Assembly (NCBI GenBank): GCA_037176725.1
Contig: JAZBRS010000029.1
Span: forward strand, 122,173,001-122,237,000
Direction of reading: 5' to 3'
Source of the DNA: Posidonia oceanica
Lineage: Eukaryota > Streptophyta > Magnoliopsida > Alismatales > Posidoniaceae
Length of the DNA stretch: 64,000 bases
In this document: positions 20,610-31,478 of the stretch, piece by piece
Layout: every line of letters begins with the position of its first letter
How positions within the stretch are numbered: the first letter of the stretch is position 1
The notes under the pieces: model-generated
The model's database searches: none
Told to the model about the DNA's origin: nothing
What the model saw: only the letters and a program-made list of their open reading frames with translations
Made by a program: the position numbers and the translations under genes

Positions 20610-23565
20610 TCCTTGCGCCTGGAATGCGCTCCCGACCTTGGCAGTGTCGGAGCTGGCCGGCGATGGCTGTCTGGTTGCAGCGGCGATCTCCAGCGGCTCG
20701 CGGTGGCTGGGACTCCTTCAGGACGATCTCCCGGTGCTCCCCGAATGATCGGACCGAGCTTCTGCAGCTCGAGCGGAGAAATGGATTCTGTGGGTTGTCA
20801 GTAAGCAGCCGAAGGTGGGGGGGCTTGTCCGCTGCTCCTCGGCTTGGATGGAGCCTTCCGGAGGATTGCTGGAGGTCCGGCGAAGGGGTCTGGATGCTTG
20901 GAAGGGCTTTCTGGAGAGTGTGGAGAGAGTTTGAGAGCTGGGTTGATTCTGGGTCTGGAGGTGACACAGGTGTTTGTTGTGGAGTCTGGAAGCTGTGGTG
21001 GATGGTTGGGTTCGAGGTCGGAGGCTCTGGAAAGGTGGAGGTTCAGTGAATCTCTGGGTGGAGTTTGGAAGGAAGCAGTGGGCTAGAGTGAAGGGAATTC
21101 TGGAGTGGGTTGTGTCGGGTTGCTGTTGGCTTGCAGGTGGAGTTTCAGGTGATTAGGTGGTGTTTTAGTGGAGGAATGGTCGGGAAATGGTGGGGAGGTA
21201 TTGCTGGGTTTCTGGGTGAACTTGGGGAATCAATTCGGAGAGAAATTGAGGCTTGGAAGGGGGCTGGTTTGCTGGAGAAGAAAGAGGAGGTTCTGCTGAA
21301 GATGGAGGAAGGAATTGGGGAAGGGATTGCTGGGGAAATGCCCTGGAACTGGGCTCTCTCTCCGGGATGCCAAAGCACACTCTCAGACTCTCTCTCCCGG
21401 ACTCTTCTCCCTGGGAATTGGAGGATACAGAGGAAGAAAGAGGAGGTCGCTCAGGTGGAGAAGAAGCTCTGGAATTCTCTGGTTTGCTCTCGCAAATTTG
21501 CTGATTGCTAAGTGATGGGCTGTGCTACTCTCTCTCTGGATGATCCAAAAAGGGCCGGTCGAAGGAAGGGAATTCTGGATGCTTATATCTGGAGGAAAGC
21601 TGCCGGTGCGCGCGCTGGGATTTTGAGCTCGACAGCGACGCACTGCAGCTGAGGAGATGGGTGCCGGCGAGAAGACGGGCATTGAATGCCTCCCGGAATT
21701 GGTGCTGAGATGGGAGAGAGCGGCGAGCTGCTGTGGATGATAAGATGGAGGTTTCGAAATTTAAATGGTGGAGGGAGCACTGCAACAGCTGTCGCGGGAG
21801 GAAAAATGGAGGAGAAAATGCAGAAGGTTGAGGAAGAAGAAGGAGAACGACAGGCTGGGCTACGGGCCGAAGGAAAAAGAAAAAGAAATGAAGAAGAACG
21901 GAAGAGACGGGCTGAATTGGGCCCAGCAAGGAAAAAGAAGAAAAGAAAAATGAGAAGAAAGAAAGAAAGAGAGGGAAAAGAACGGAAATAAAATTAGGAA
22001 AAATAGACTAAAAATAAATAAAAATGCTAGAAAGGTTGTGTTGTGAATTAGGATTTTAATTAGATTTTTTAATGACCATTTTGGGTTGATTAATGTGTTT
22101 TGGGCTTGATTAGGGTTTTAAGGTTTTGGTTTTGTTTTTAATTAGTTTTCACTTGATTAAATGTTTGTTAAACCCTTTTTAAATTATTTTAAAAATTGTG
22201 TTTCCCTTGTTAGATACTTAGGACATTGATTAGGATTTTTTTAGGATTTATTTTCGTATTAATCAGGATTGGTTTTAGGTTTTAAGTCTTAATCTTCTAG
22301 GGTTTTCTTTTCTTAAGTCTTTCAAATTATGTTTTGATTTTCATTTGTTAATTTTTCTTGAAGTTTTTAGTTAGATTTTTCTGGTTTGATGGGGTGTTTT
22401 TAAATCTTTTAAATGTGTGTTTTTTTTCTTTTCCTTTTAATTAAGTTTTAATTTGTTTTTTCTTAGGTTTGTTAGGTTAAGTCTTTTGCTTCTTTAATTA
22501 CTTGTTTTAATGTTTGTTTTTTTATTCTTCTTTTTAATGTTTGTTTTTTTAATTCTTCTGATGAGGTTTTTACTTTTGGGTGGGTTTTGATTTCATTTTA
22601 GTTTTTTCCTTGATTTTTCAGTGTTTTCTTTTGATTTGTTTTGCATTTTTTAGCTCACATGCTTGGTTTTCCTTTTAGCTTGATTTAGTTAAGTTTAGGT
22701 TTTTAATTGCTTGTTTAATGTTTTTTTAATTGTTTTTCTTAGGGTTCTGATTTGTTTCTTTCATGTTTTGGGGTTTTACAGATTTTTAGGGGTTTTTATG
22801 GATTTTTGCAAAAGAGAGAAAAGGAAAAAAGAAGGAGGAAAGAAATGGAAAAAAGAGGGAGATAAAAGGAAAAGAGATAGGTTGGAGGAAAATGATTTCT
22901 AAAATTCAGAAAAAATGCTAAAAATAAAGTAAAAATAGGGATAAGATAGAGGAAGGACAGAAGCACAGAGGGGGCCCACAGCCAGACCAGAGAAAGGGTA
23001 AGAAGGGGATGAAAAGAGAGATGATAAACAGGAGAGAGAGAGGAGAGAGAAAATGATAATCTTGGAGAGAGAAAAGGATAATTTGGGCAAATGAGAGGCT
23101 TAGCGGTTTTGGAATGGGATGAAAATTGGTGAGTGGGTAGTCTAGGGTTTGAGGTGTTGGTTCTGAAGTTTTGGTTTGATTCTAAGAAGGTTTTGGAGGG
23201 GTTTTAAGGTGTAGAAAAGGGGAGTTTTGCCTAGGTTTTCTAGGGTTTTTGGGAATGGTCTAATGTTTGAGATTTTCTAAGTTCTTGGGTAGGTTTGCTA
23301 AGTGGGTGTTGGTGGGTTTTCCTATGGATTTTGGTTAGGTTTTGAGCTTGGGAAGAGGGGTAAAGGCTTAGGTCAAGTTTGCTTGGTTTTGAAGGGTAAA
23401 GAAGAGGGTTAGGGTTTGGTTTTGGTTTGGGTTTGAGTCCAGCAATCACAAGAGGGTCCCAAATGGTCCAAGCCTGTCAAGATGGGGTGTCAACACATGG
23501 TCCAAGCAAGTTAGCTGTCAAGAAATACAGGCAATACAAATTAAAACATAAAGCTAAACACTCAC

Positions 23566-25672
23566 CGCTATCTCCATCTGAATCATGTGAGAACAGACGG
23601 ACTCCTGCAGCTCGCCCACAGCCATCGCTGCCACATCTGGAGCGGTGTCACCCATGGGAAGGTTCGACCGCCCCAGGAAATGGGAGTGATGGAAGACCAT
23701 GAGCTCACTAAACTGGTCATCCATCCACCTGGCCCACGCCAGCTCGTCCTCAGCAGTCGCATCAACAAGAGTGGTGGAGCCGCCTCGAACCCAGTCTAGC
23801 AATTGTGGACCGTAGGTGTCAACCCAATGGCGAGCACGTCCACCTCCCCCCTGTATCTCGCACCATACTCAGAACGGGTGAGGCTGTGGCAGAATCTGCC
23901 GGCGCCCCAACTGCCTAAGTGCCGGGCTGATCTGCTGGAAGTGGCAGTGGTTCCAGCAGTGGAGCCAAATGTCCCAGTCGAAAACTGTTTGATCCCGAGC
24001 TATCACGGGGACATCCTCATGCTCCCCCTCGGCGTAATGACGCCTGATCACCTGAAAAGCAGACAGGGAATCTGTAAACCAAAAGAAGATTAATATATTA
24101 GCAGGGGCATATTACCTAGGTAGAAACCATCCTCTCAAAGAAAAGACACCCGACATAGCAATTGCCAACGACCGCCTCAGGTGCATGAGTGGCCTGACTC
24201 TAGTGCAGTCCACGCGGGAAGGGCATCCCCGCCTCGGGAACTAAAGGTGGGATGGGCCTCATGAAAGTAAAGTGGTCCCATACCCACATCTGCAAGTAAA
24301 AAGAAAGCAAATCATCAGTCAAGCATGCAAAGTAAATAATATTTGAAGCTTAAATAAGCAAAGAAATTTTATATACCAGAAAGAATGGCAGGTCCCGCCA
24401 AGCTGGCGGGAACTACGATCGGAAAACTTGAAGAGCACGGTGTACAAGAACGACAGGCTCGCGGCTCCCCAAGCATACTCCCTTACTCGATCTAAGTCGG
24501 CAAGCAGGGGTAGGAACACTGCTGAAACTCGCGAAGTAGCGTGGCTGAATAGCAGGTCCCCAAATAGAACTAAAAGGAAAGCGCAGAGCTACTGATCCGC
24601 ATCCTCTCCAGGCTCTGTAACAGTCTCCTAGGAGTCCTCGACGCGCTGAACTGCCGAGGTAGTAACAAAAAGGCGGGGCCCGTACATGACGACCCTTCTC
24701 CCCACCAACTCCGCCATCATAAAGGAGTAGTCGGAGTGTACTGGGCCAGTCACCTGATGTCTCGTCACCCGTAGGCCAGTCAGTCGGGCCATGTCCTCTC
24801 GAGAAAGGACGAACTCGCCAACTCGGGTCACGAACGAGCTCGTATGGGGGTGGTAGCACTCTGCTGCAGACTCCAGAAGTCCCAACTCAAGCTGGAAAAG
24901 AGGAATGGATAGGAAGACCCCAAACCCCATCTGCCGAAGCCACTCGTGCTAGAAAGGCTCCAACATCCAGTAGCACCAGAGGACCTGACCCCAATAACAG
25001 TGCACGACGGTGGGAGCCCGACTCAGCAAGAGAGAGAAGAATTGTTAGTGAAAGTTCACAAAAATAATATTTGAAATTGAATGGAAATGTGGTTACCTAT
25101 CCCCTAGTTGCTAGTGCAGCTACCGCAAGCTCGGCCCAGGCCGCATCCCTGTGCAGTGCCGAAGCTTGCACCTCGTCGTGGGGTATGTGAGCCCGCATAA
25201 AATCTGGAGGAGCACCAGCATCGCCCTCTGCCTCCCGTCGAACAAAGTCTTGGATGCTCACATACCAGCCGTCATCCTCAACCATCCCAGCAGTAGGAGC
25301 AGCAGCAGCGGGGACCGCCTCGGGAACTACCTCCTCCGACCCCAACTCCTCTGAATCCTCGACCGAAGGAATGAATGACTCCGAGCCTGAACTCCCAGAG
25401 CCGCAGGTATCCGCAACCGAAGTCGTACCCGGAGTCGCCCCCTCAACTAGTGTAGCCATCTCTGGAGCACCACGAACCTCCCCGCCTTCCTGTGCCTCGG
25501 TCCCAACTGCTGGCACCTCCTCCAGCATCCGAACTGCCGGCGCCTCCGTCATCCCAACTACTGGTGCCTCCTCTGTCATCCCGACTACCTCCGGCACCCT
25601 CACTGGAGTTGGCTCAGACCCGTCGGACGTCGACGGGCCCTCCCCTCTCCGTGCCAACTTCTTTGGCCTCAT
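23566..25672 (-). pseudogene. Antisense PMD gene, left copy (exons A-D; rest cut off by element 1)
   Basis: Exons by comparison with the right copy: A 25672-25097, B 25023-24377, C 24289-24116, D 24051-23566. Carries the PMD signature (VGEFVLSREDMARLTGLRV in exon B; WGAASLSFLYTVLFKFSD; DIWLHCWNHCHF in exon D). Damage differs from the right copy: the exon B acceptor is CTG instead of CAG, exon B lacks one T (frameshift), and PFQHE is PF-stop (CAG to TAG). Some stops (end of exon A, DS-stop in exon B) are shared, so the gene was already broken before the two copies separated. Exons E-H would lie beyond the left window edge. Confidence 0.75.
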
Positions 25673-26004
25673 GTAAGCTTTACCAAATCACAGCATAAAC
25701 TGAAAAGGACCCAATAGAGGTCAAAGCACTGTCTGGAATGATGAGGAGGAGGAGGGGATGGGAGGAAAGCATACTCATCAGAACTGAAAGTCATAGTTTG
25801 TTGCTCACGGGAATGTGCACTGCCGCTGCAACTGTGCCCTAGTTCCGGTCGTTAGAGCCGTCGAACGGGCGAGCCGCCTCATGCCGGAAGAAGCTCAGAA
25901 ACTCAAAAGGAATCGCTGCTGTCGCCGGAGAAGAAGAGAAAGGAGAGTAGTGAGCGGGAAAGTGAGGAAGAAAAGGGGACAGGACCGTTAAAGGCCTCGA
26001 CGCG

Positions 26005-26150
26005 TAGGATGCTATAATAGGTTACGTCCTACTTGAGACGTAAACAATTCCTGCATTTAAGTACAGCAGCATCAACAAAGTGTTGGATGCAGAAATAAAT
26101 TACGTCCTACGTTGGACGCAGATATTTGTTGCGTCCTACACTTCAGAGCG
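26005..26150. repeat. 29-bp-spaced dyad modules (left copy)
   Basis: TAGGATGCT at 26005 and TTGGATGCA/TTGGACGCA at 26083/26112 with ACGTCC/GCGTCCTAC arms between. The second pair is spaced exactly 29 bp. Matches 38780-38925. Confidence 0.75.
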
Positions 26151-26329
26151 ACTTAAAATGCTGAATGTCACCTGGAAGCCTCTACATCAATTTTCTTCCA
26201 ATTCCAGAGGCTTCTAGAAGCTAGAATGCACATGGAGATGAGGCCGTCATGATTTTCGAACCCCCGGAGCACAACCGGGCAAACAAAGCCAAAGAAGTAT
26301 CCTTTTATTCCCTTGGCCAACTCCCTCGA

Positions 26330-26510
26330 TGTGTTTTATTTCAGTTTTTCCTTGGGCAACCCCCTCGGTGTGTTTTATTTCAGTTTTTTCCTTAGGCAAC
26401 CTCCCTCAGCGTGTTTTATTAGTAGGGAACCCCCTCGGTGATTTTTTAGTTCAATTTTTTCTTGGGCAACCCCATCGGCGAGTCTTTTAAATTTCGGTTC
26501 TACCCCTCTG
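26330..26510. repeat. Tandem repeats, GGGCAACCCCCTCGGTGTG type
   Basis: About four units of 40-50 bp with TTGGGCAACCCCCTCGG followed by TGTTTTATTTCAGTTTTTCC. The counterpart is at 39090-39290. Confidence 0.75.
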
Positions 26511-26514
26511 ACCA

Positions 26515-26835
26515 ACACCCAAAGGTCAATCCTTGAGTGTTGGATAATCTAGCTCGATCCTTGAGTGTTGGATAATCCAGCTCGATCCTTGAGTGTTGGA
26601 TAAATCCAGCTCAATCCTTGAGTGATCGATGATTGATCCAGCTCAATCCTTGAGTGTTGGATAATTTAGCTCAAACCTTGAGTGTTGGATAAATCCAGCT
26701 CAATCCATGAGTGATGGATGTTAAATCCAGCTCGATCCTTGAGTGTTGGATAAATCCAGCTTGATCCTTGAGTGATGGATGTCTAATCTAGCTCATTTTC
26801 TCTGGGTGTTGGATGTTTGATCCAGCTCAAGTCTT
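26515..26835. repeat. Tandem array, CTCAATCCTTGAGTGTTGG type (27-33 bp)
   Basis: About ten units with the dyad CTCAATCCTTGAG followed by TGTTGGATAAATCCAG. Counterpart 39295-39665 has a different number of units, showing array turnover between the two element copies. Confidence 0.85.
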
Positions 26836-26874
26836 TTAAATGCCAGTTCGACCCCCTTGGGCAACCCCTCGGCG

Positions 26875-27262
26875 AGTCTTTTAGGATCCCCGGAGCATAA
26901 CCAGGATACCAATGCAAAGATCCATGGAGCATAACTGGGATACCAAAGCAAAGATCCCCGGAGCATAACTGGGATACCAAAGCAAGGATCCTCGGAGCAT
27001 AGCCAGGATACCAAAGCAAAGATCCCCAGAGCATAACCGAGATACCAAAGCAAAAAAACCACGGAGCATAACCGAGATACCAAAGTAAGGATCCCCGGAG
27101 CATAACTGGGACACCAAAGTAAAAACCCCAGAGCACCAGCAGATAAACAAAGCAAGCCCCGGAGCACAACTGGATAAACAAAGCAAACCCGGAGCACAAC
27201 CGGACAAACAAAGCAAAACAATCCAACAGCAGGTACCCCGGAGCACAACCGGGTCAACAAAG
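26875..27262. repeat. Tandem array, CCCCGGAGCATAACCGGG type (about 34 bp)
   Basis: About twelve units GATCCCCGGAGCATAACCGG then GATACCAAAGCAAA; CCCGG and CCGGG can pair. Counterpart 39712-40135. Minus-strand frames through the array stay open in all three phases and give repeated ...FGIPVMLRGSLLWYP-like peptides; these are a repeat artefact. Confidence 0.85.
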
Positions 27263-27640
27263 CAAAGCCAACGGTATTAGTGAACCCACCGCTCACTAAC
27301 TCCAGGGTCAGAAGATGATGGTCCCTGTCGAGAATGTAGGCAACATTCAATGAAAGGACACTTGATTTTGACGAATAAAGCCAATGGTACTAGTGGACTC
27401 ATCATTCATTGATTCCAGGTCACGAGACAACGGTCTTTGTTGAGAATGTAGGCAACATTCAATGAAAGGACACCTAATTGTGACAAATAAAGCCAACGCG
27501 GCCAGCAGAGAAGAGATCAATCCTCTTTTGCCTGGGAGCATCATAGACCTCTCACTCACTAACCCATGGGTCAAAAAACGACGGTCCCCTTGCAGAGTGT
27601 AGGCTACACTCGAGGAAAGGGCTCCTGATTATGACAAATT
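27263..27640. repeat. Three tandem units of about 110-140 bp
   Basis: Each unit has GCCAA(C/T)GGTATTAGTG or a relative, a CACTAACTCCAGGGTCA part, then GAGAATGTAGGCAACATTCA and AAAGGACACCTGATT. Counterpart 40142-40530. Confidence 0.75.
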
Positions 27641-27849
27641 GCATTCACACATGTGTCAGTCTGCCTTAGGTGGTGAGAAAAATTCCTAAGCCAACCCGGT
27701 ATACAAATTAAAGCCGGCGATGATGGAGGAACCTCAATACTGAGGGTCATGCATTGCATATCATGAGCCCCCCTTTCGCATTCCCATCAGCACACATCCA
27801 TGCATAGTGCATTGTATTGCATTCGCATTGAGTGGTCGTCGGAAGCATT

Positions 27850-28070
27850 AGCTATCCATCCTTTTAGTTTGACCTCACGAGCAACTCCCATGGCAGTGTC
27901 TTTAGTTTGACCCCCATGGGCAATCCCCATGGCAAGTCTTTTAGTTTGACCCTCACAGGCAATCTCTGTGGCAAGTCTTTTAGTTTGACCCCTGTGGGCA
28001 ATCCCCGTGGCATGTCGTTAGTTTGTTCCCCTTGGGCAATCCCCTTGGCCGTGTTTCTTTAGCTGACCCT
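27850..28070. repeat. Tandem array, GGGCAATCCCC type (about 42-50 bp)
   Basis: About five units TTTAGTTTGACCCCCATGGG then CAATCCCCATGGCAAGTC; the CCATGGG/CCCATGG arms can fold around CAAT. Counterpart 40755-40965. Confidence 0.8.
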
Positions 28071-28191
28071 CATTGTGTCTCGTCCAAGTCCGTGGTGGCA
28101 GCAGGCATTGGATTTGATTTAGGATCTCCAAGTAGCACCACACGGGAGTATCGTCTCGCCTTGTAGATAGCTTCATGCCGAAGCCATCTTC

Positions 28192-28205
28192 AAGGAGGGG
28201 CAATC
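28192..28205 (+). other. PPT before the shared LTR
   Basis: AAGGAGGGGCAATC immediately before TGTAGATACCCC. An imperfect inverted copy of the LTR start (CGGGAGTATC) is at 28143-28152, and a hairpin (GATAGCTTC..GAAGCCATC) lies between. Confidence 0.85.
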
Positions 28206-28364
28206 TGTAGATACCCCGTTTTGGTACTCCTTCATGGTAGTGTAGTCTGTTACATTAGGCCACCTCTAGAAGCTCTTTGCCCAGCTCAAGTACTCTCCTC
28301 TAACTTATTGACACTTGTCCCTATGATTGAGAGGCCAGAATTAGCAAGTTTGCATTTGAGTGTG

Positions 28365-28430
28365 TTGGACGCTGGCTAGCCTAGCATCCAACATTGGACG
28401 TTGTGAGTAATGGTGTCCAACAACCTGGTT
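28365..28430. repeat. Dyad module in LTR
   Basis: TTGGACGCT at 28365 and TTGGACGTT at 28394 (29 bp apart), each followed after about 10 unrelated bases by a GCATCCAAC or TGTCCAAC arm. The right LTR has the same at 41260 and 41289. Confidence 0.8.
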
Positions 28431-28686
28431 TTCTGTTTCCCCAAACTTGCCAAATTTGGCTGAAATCAATTTTCGTGCTTTGCCTCCACTAAGGGTCCTT
28501 TGACCAGTCAAGGCCTTAATTGGCTTTAATGGTCATTAATTAGCCACTTATTGAGGAATATTCTTTGATCCTGACATCTTTGCCTCGGAGGGTCGTTAGA
28601 CGCTAGGTACCCCAGCGTCCAACACCTCTGAAATAAGAAAGTTGCTAACTTGGCCTTTGTGTCATTATTTGTTCCTCCCCTGCTTC

Positions 28687-28693
28687 TATAAAA
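28687..28693 (+). promoter_or_regulatory. TATA box of element 3 LTR
   Basis: TATAAAA in GCTTCTATAAAAGCAGGGG; conserved in the right LTR at 41611-41617. Transcription would be expected to start some 30 bp downstream. Confidence 0.7.
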
Positions 28694-29424
28694 GCAGGGG
28701 TACCCCCACTGGGATTTTGGATGGATCTGGGAGGGATTTAGAAAGGATTTTTTAGGATTTTCTTGAGAGAGGAACACAATTTTAGAAGAATTTGGGAGAG
28801 CAAGTAGAAAGTGTTTTGAGCTAAAATCTCAAGAGAAGTTATGTGGAGAAAGAGTTTTGAGAGAGCTTGTGTCCTCCTCTGTCATCATTGACATCATGTC
28901 GACACTTCTTGCATTCCGTGCATAGATAAAAGGGGGCTCTCTTTAGTTTTTCTTTTCTTTTCATATCATATGTTTAATTTCGTAGTATAGTAAAGCATTT
29001 TGTTTCACATATTGTTGTAGCTAGGCATTCATACTTAGTTGCAACCGGGGTGATAAAACCCCTTGGGTAAGTATTCTTCCTTTCATTTTATGTTAATTCT
29101 CAATTTTCTTTGAATCATATACTACACTTTATTAATCCGCATCTTTAAAATCTGTTTTGCAAGGAAAAGAAGAAAAAGAAGAAACTCACCAAACACAGGC
29201 ACCCTTAGGCAACGCTGGCGTTGTCCCAAGGTAGCTGAACCTGCAACCATATCACATCTCCCCAAGGCATCTCGATGGCCGGCGAAAGCGAACTGAGAGT
29301 GGCGATCACACCAATTCCATCACCTGTGGAGTGACGGAGTTGGATACAAAAAGGGGACCCCGAGAAAGAGCGAATAGAACTGAAACAAGCCTCTTCTCCT
29401 AACCAAAATCCCATGTCCACAGAT

Positions 29425-29442
29425 TGGCAATCTTGGTGGGAC
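29425..29442 (+). other. Primer-binding site of element 3
   Basis: TGGCAATCTTGGTGGGAC three bases after the LTR end; resembles a diverged Tat PBS. The tRNA was not identified. A strong donor-like CTAG|GTGAGTATT follows at about 29466. Confidence 0.65.
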
Positions 29443-31478
29443 GGCTAAAAGTGCCCCCGTGCTAGGTGAGTATTCTCTTCTTCTTCTTTCTTTTCCTTTA
29501 CAATCTTTCTTTTACTTTTGCGGATTTTTTTCAAGGTCGTGGCGAAATTCCTCGTAGTGTTTTGAGGCACCATGACCCTCTTAGTATTTGTTCTTTAATT
29601 ATGCACTAAAAAGCTTGCTTCTATCTCTTATTTAAATAAGTTTGGTCTATCAGTGCGTTAAAAGCTGTGCCGGGCAGCGTCCAACATAGGACGTAGTTTG
29701 TTCCAGCGTCTTACGCGTCTGGCCAATTTTCTGTTTTTCCTTGCAATTTCTTCTGTTACATTTTTATATGTTGAAAAATGTATGCAACCACCCCTTTCTT
29801 TTGTTCTGATTCTCGGGAATAAAGGGGTGTTTGAGTAAAAAAAAATCTCTTGTTTTAGTTTTCTAAAATGAAATTTCTCTTGTTTGTGTGTTGGACGCTA
29901 GTTGTCATTGCGTCTGGACAGGATTCATTTTGTTTTTAAAATCTTTCTTTGTTTTCTTTTTATAACTGACCCAAAGAACGAGGTGTGAGGTGATCGGCTT
30001 TGCCGTAGGGACCGGAGCCTTAATACTTGGGTGCTTTTCAAAAATCCAAATAAAAATCGAGTTTTCCATGTGACTTGTATGGCCCTTGATTGGTAACTAA
30101 TTTGATTGTGTCTCTTCTTGGATTACACAAAATAACCACTTAAATCCTAAGCACCTCTGTTGCAAAGGACTTAAGAGAGGTGTTTGTGTTGTCACTTGTT
30201 TTCACAAGGGGCACTCTTCTTTCCCTTGCTCTGTGTGAAAGTAAGTTAGAATCCCAAGTCTAGATTTATATTCCTTTCCCCCCCTTTCGGTGGTTTGTTT
30301 ATCTTGATTGTTATTATACGCGAGAGACCCAATCAATTCTGAGTACGCTGGGCTCTACCTCTACGGGGTAGGGACCTAAGTGTGCTCAGGCTCCCCAAAG
30401 ATTCTCAGGAGTTGAGATAGGGGCAGTACCAAAGAAGAGAAATATTTTGTCCTGTTTGTGAGGATCCATAGACAACCTACGAAGGCAAGCCATACCCAAG
30501 CCTTAAGGAACCCTGAGAGTCATGCAGGTTTAAAACACTAATAACAAAGCAAAATCCAAAAATCAAAACTTTTAATCGCTGTTTGAAAGTGTTTCTGTGC
30601 AGCTCTCTGTTACAGGGTGTTGGACGCTACAACTATCTGCATCCTACGTTGGACGTAGCCTGGAGTGCGCCCAACACATTGTCTATTTATTCCTTTTATT
30701 ACTTGGTTATTTTGTGGAATTATTGAATGCTACAGGATGAATGTTTGAACAGGGGTTGTAAATAGGTTATTTGAACTTATTTTTGAGTCTTTTTCTTTTC
30801 TTAGAAGCTTGTATTAGGCTATAAAGAGCTTTTGTAAGTCATGTTTCCTTTTGTCTACCAAAGTGTAACCATTGTAATATTTTCCCTTTACTAGTAAAAG
30901 AGAGAGAGAAAAGTCAAAAAATCAACAAAAAAAGAGAGAGAAAAATCAGAAAAGGAAAAAGGAAAAAGGAAAAAAGAAGCAAATAGAAAAAAAAAGTGAT
31001 AAAAAAAACAAAGAAAAGAAGAAAAAAAGAAAAAAAAAGGAAGTCCTTGTATGGTCCTGTGGTCCTCAAGGACACAGGATTTTGTTCATCAAGAAATATC
31101 TCTCAAAGTAGCATTTGGCAATACCGAGATCAGTTCAGCAAACAACTTGAAGTATTGGACGCTGCAATTCAAAACGTCCAACATTGGACGCCATCATTGT
31201 CAGCGTCCTATACTGCCATTTTACTTCAAAGCCAATCAGCGCATTAATCTCTTGCCATTTGCCAAAATTGAATCTAAAAATTCAAGGAGGGTGTTCCAGG
31301 GAGTTGTGGTAGTCATTTCTGCATAGTCAAGCACTGATTGCATTAGTTAAACCAAACCAATAGAAGACAGGGGTGTTGGACGCTATCGTTTCTTGCGTCA
31401 TACATTGGACGTTGCTAGTATCTGCGTCCTACACTTACTGTAATAGAACTTAAGCAGAAACAAGAAAAGCTGAGCCAA
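29443..31478 (+). other. Leader of element 3
   Basis: No gene. Holds dyad modules or half-modules at 29687, 29891, 30620/30649, 31155/31184 and 31376/31405, and a strongly A/purine-rich stretch at 30895-31045 (AAAGAGAGAGAAAA words). Confidence 0.65.
30620..31440. repeat. Three dyad modules with 29-bp spacing in the leader
   Basis: TTGGACG starts at 30620/30649, 31155/31184 and 31376/31405: each pair exactly 29 bp apart. Arms are conserved and the roughly 10-bp cores differ (CAACTATCT, CAATTCAAA, ATCGTTTCT). Confidence 0.8.

Larger units (their letters stand above)
1..23495 (-). mobile_element. Element 1: Ogre/Tat-type LTR retrotransposon, large, non-autonomous
   Basis: The sequences 1-5245 and 18250-23495 are near-identical direct repeats (about 1-2% different by eye), forming the 3' and 5' LTRs of one element read on the minus strand. 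PBS, gag, protease, partial integrase, a PMD ORF, tandem arrays and a polypurine tract lie between them in that order. RT, both RNase H domains and the integrase N-terminus are missing, so mobility would need pol supplied in trans. The left 564 bp or so of the 3' LTR fall outside the window, giving a full size near 24 kb. LTR similarity argues for recent insertion. It lies inside a PMD intron of another element (see 23496-28205). Confidence 0.93.
17686..23495 (-). repeat. 5' LTR of element 1, complete (5810 bp)
   Basis: Bounded by the PBS on the left and by TGTTGACACCCC (minus strand, starting 23495) on the right. Same mosaic as the 3' LTR: hairpin repeats 18340-18580, TGCA-rich 19220-20290, GC-rich 20300-21950, T/G-rich (plus strand) 22000-23470. 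It supplies the promoter and poly(A) signals of the element. Confidence 0.93.
23496..28205 (+). mobile_element. Left partial copy of element 3 (3' part only), hit by element 1
   Basis: Matches 36262-41099 along its whole length in the same order: antisense PMD exons, dyad modules, tandem arrays, PPT. It runs directly into the LTR at 28206-29421, so it is the 3' half of an element sharing that LTR with the complete copy on the right. Its left part is separated by the insertion of element 1 at 23495/23496, within the intron between PMD exons D and E. The predicted target-site duplication at the other end of element 1 is CATGG. Confidence 0.85.
28206..29421 (+). repeat. LTR shared by two tandem copies of element 3
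   Basis: Starts TGTAGATACCCCG after a PPT and ends ...GTCCACA before a PBS, so it serves as 3' LTR of the left copy and 5' LTR of the right copy. It is about 30 bp shorter than 41100-42345 because one 29-bp dyad unit is missing at about 28620. Confidence 0.9.

Noticed and set aside
26783..27350. Overlapping minus-strand ORFs of 121-185 codons with repeated hydrophobic blocks (also 39634-40232)
   Set aside because: They translate the 34-bp tandem array in all three frames; a repeat artefact.
23496..29421. Whole 6-kb direct repeat with 36262-42345 taken as one long LTR
   Set aside because: A PPT followed by TGTAGATACCCC at 28206 and 41100 marks the true LTR start; the rest is internal sequence of two tandem copies.
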